Shown here one piece after another: positions 5,824-6,067 of a stretch of 6,067 bases of DNA (positions are counted from its first letter, which is position 1; each line of letters begins with the position of its first letter). The notes beneath the pieces are model-generated. The model saw nothing but the letters and a program-made list of their open reading frames with translations. It searched no databases and had not been told where the DNA came from. Origin of the DNA: an uncultured Clostridia bacterium (GTDB lineage: Bacteria > Bacillota > Clostridia > Oscillospirales > Ruminococcaceae). The stretch spans positions 1 through 6,067 of the forward strand of contig CAMAJC010000126.1 in assembly GCA_945835425.1 (NCBI GenBank), written 5' to 3'. Both the position numbers and the translations under genes were made by a program.

Positions 5824-5840
5824 TCTCTTCAGCGAAGAGA
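5824..5840 (-). promoter_or_regulatory. Hairpin immediately upstream of the topA ribosome binding site
   Basis: TCTCTTC-GCT-GAAGAGA on the minus strand is a perfect 7-bp stem with a 3-base loop. It ends 2 bases before the GAAAGGA ribosome binding site of topA. The same arrangement precedes rnc and plsX. The inverted repeat is clear; a regulatory or stabilising role is inferred. Confidence 0.5.
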
Positions 5841-5850
5841 AGGTGGTTTG

Positions 5851-5873
5851 CTTCATATTTTCCCAAAATGAAG
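5851..5873 (-). promoter_or_regulatory. Hairpin in the topA leader
   Basis: CTTCAT and ATGAAG form a perfect 6-bp outer stem; TTT/AAA inside continue it after one bulged base, leaving a GGG-centred loop. It is one of several hairpins between dprA and topA, and their density suggests a structured untranslated leader. Confidence 0.35.
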
Positions 5874-5907
5874 CGGCAAAGCCTTTGGCAAAATCCATCG
5901 GCTCATT

Positions 5908-5923
5908 TCTCACCAAAGTGAGA
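5908..5923 (-). promoter_or_regulatory. Perfect 6-bp hairpin in the topA leader
   Basis: TCTCAC-TTTG-GTGAGA on the minus strand is a perfect 6-bp inverted repeat with a 4-base loop. No T-run follows. It could also be a protein-binding palindrome; no family is recognised. Confidence 0.35.
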
Positions 5924-5939
5924 CGCAGCAGCTGATCTG

Positions 5940-5994
5940 TGCGGAGAAACGGCTGTTCTTTACACCCGCTTCTCCCCGCAGACAAGGTCTGTGG
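5940..5994 (-). promoter_or_regulatory. Two competing hairpins downstream of dprA
   Basis: In the minus-strand RNA, a proximal hairpin pairs 5994-5987 with 5983-5976 (CCACAGAC-CTT-GTCTGCGG, one A/C mismatch). A longer hairpin pairs 5980-5966 with 5952-5940 (TGCGG then AGAAGCGG against CCGTTTCT then CCGCA: 13 pairs including one G-T wobble, a 2-base bulge and a 13-base loop). They share bases 5976-5980 and so cannot both form. Neither is followed by a T-run, so neither is a standard terminator for dprA. The arrangement resembles a switch in outline only. Confidence 0.35.
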
Positions 5995-6003
5995 GATGTT
6001 TAT

Positions 6004-6067
6004 TTATGCCAGCCGGTAACGCTGCCCGGACAGCGCCTCGACGACGCCTTCCAGCTCCAGGCCGGTT
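6004..6067 (-). CDS. dprA: DNA processing protein DprA, extreme C-terminus (5' part outside the window)
   Basis: Only 20 residues and the TAA stop (6006-6004) are visible: TGLELEGVVEALSGQRYRLA. This matches the usual end of the DprA/Smf C-terminal winged-helix domain, where a short helix (L-E-L-x-G-x-V) leads to a small-residue turn and an RYxL strand. DprA protects incoming single-stranded DNA and loads RecA during transformation, and is widespread even in non-competent species. The position just before topA fits the dprA-topA-trmFO order of Firmicutes, which supports the call given so few residues. Confidence 0.75.
   Translation of the reverse strand, partial: TGLELEGVVEALSGQRYRLA

Noticed and set aside
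5856..5990. Possible topA promoters (TTGTCT-17-TAAAGA near dprA; TTTGCC-17-TATGAA nearer topA)
   Set aside because: Spacers are ideal, but each has only 3-4 of 6 matches in both hexamers, and the first lies within the competing hairpins.
5976..5994. Hairpin as a dprA terminator
   Set aside because: Sense-strand sequence after the stem is GGAGAAGCGG with no T-run, and the sense stem has an A/C mismatch.
1..6067. CRISPR arrays, insertion sequences, tRNA/rRNA genes or toxin-antitoxin pairs
   Set aside because: No regularly spaced direct repeats, transposase motifs, tRNA-like folds or small gene pairs were seen; apart from the gaps described, the window is filled by housekeeping genes.

Overview
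The window reads as a housekeeping stretch of a Gram-positive, anaerobe-like chromosome, most likely a GC-rich member of the Clostridia (Oscillospiraceae/Ruminococcaceae-like; inferred from gene order, protein flavour and strong AG-rich ribosome binding sites, not from any marker gene). Every gene I can support lies on the minus strand, so transcription runs from the right end of the window to the left. I see no mobile element, CRISPR array, tRNA or rRNA.

Right to left, the first block is the extreme 3' end of dprA (6004-6067), a densely hairpinned leader of about 200 bases (5803-6003), topA (DNA topoisomerase I, 3703-5802) and trmFO (folate/FAD-dependent tRNA U54 methyltransferase, 2367-3698), whose start region overlaps or abuts the topA stop. 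dprA-topA-trmFO is a familiar Firmicutes gene order. trmFO ends inside a small heptamer tandem repeat. A three-way-junction-like palindrome and a good intrinsic terminator (2252-2290) follow, closing the block.

The second block is plsX (phosphate acyltransferase, 1030-2037), a short double-[4Fe-4S] protein related to epoxyqueuosine reductase (353-1009) and the 5' part of rnc (ribonuclease III, 1-257, running off the window). In many Firmicutes the neighbours are plsX-acpP-rnc-smc. Here acpP is absent from between plsX and rnc, and the iron-sulfur protein occupies that place.

The genes serve separate core tasks: DNA uptake/processing (DprA), supercoiling (TopA), tRNA modification (TrmFO), phospholipid synthesis (PlsX) and dsRNA processing (RNase III). 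The iron-sulfur protein is the only one of uncertain role. The most interesting non-coding feature is that rnc, plsX and topA each carry a clean hairpin ending 2-5 bases before a GAAAGGA-type ribosome binding site. In addition, the topA leader can form competing hairpins, and the trmFO-plsX gap holds a compact structured element that may be a dispersed repeat. I found no convincing wholly new biological system.
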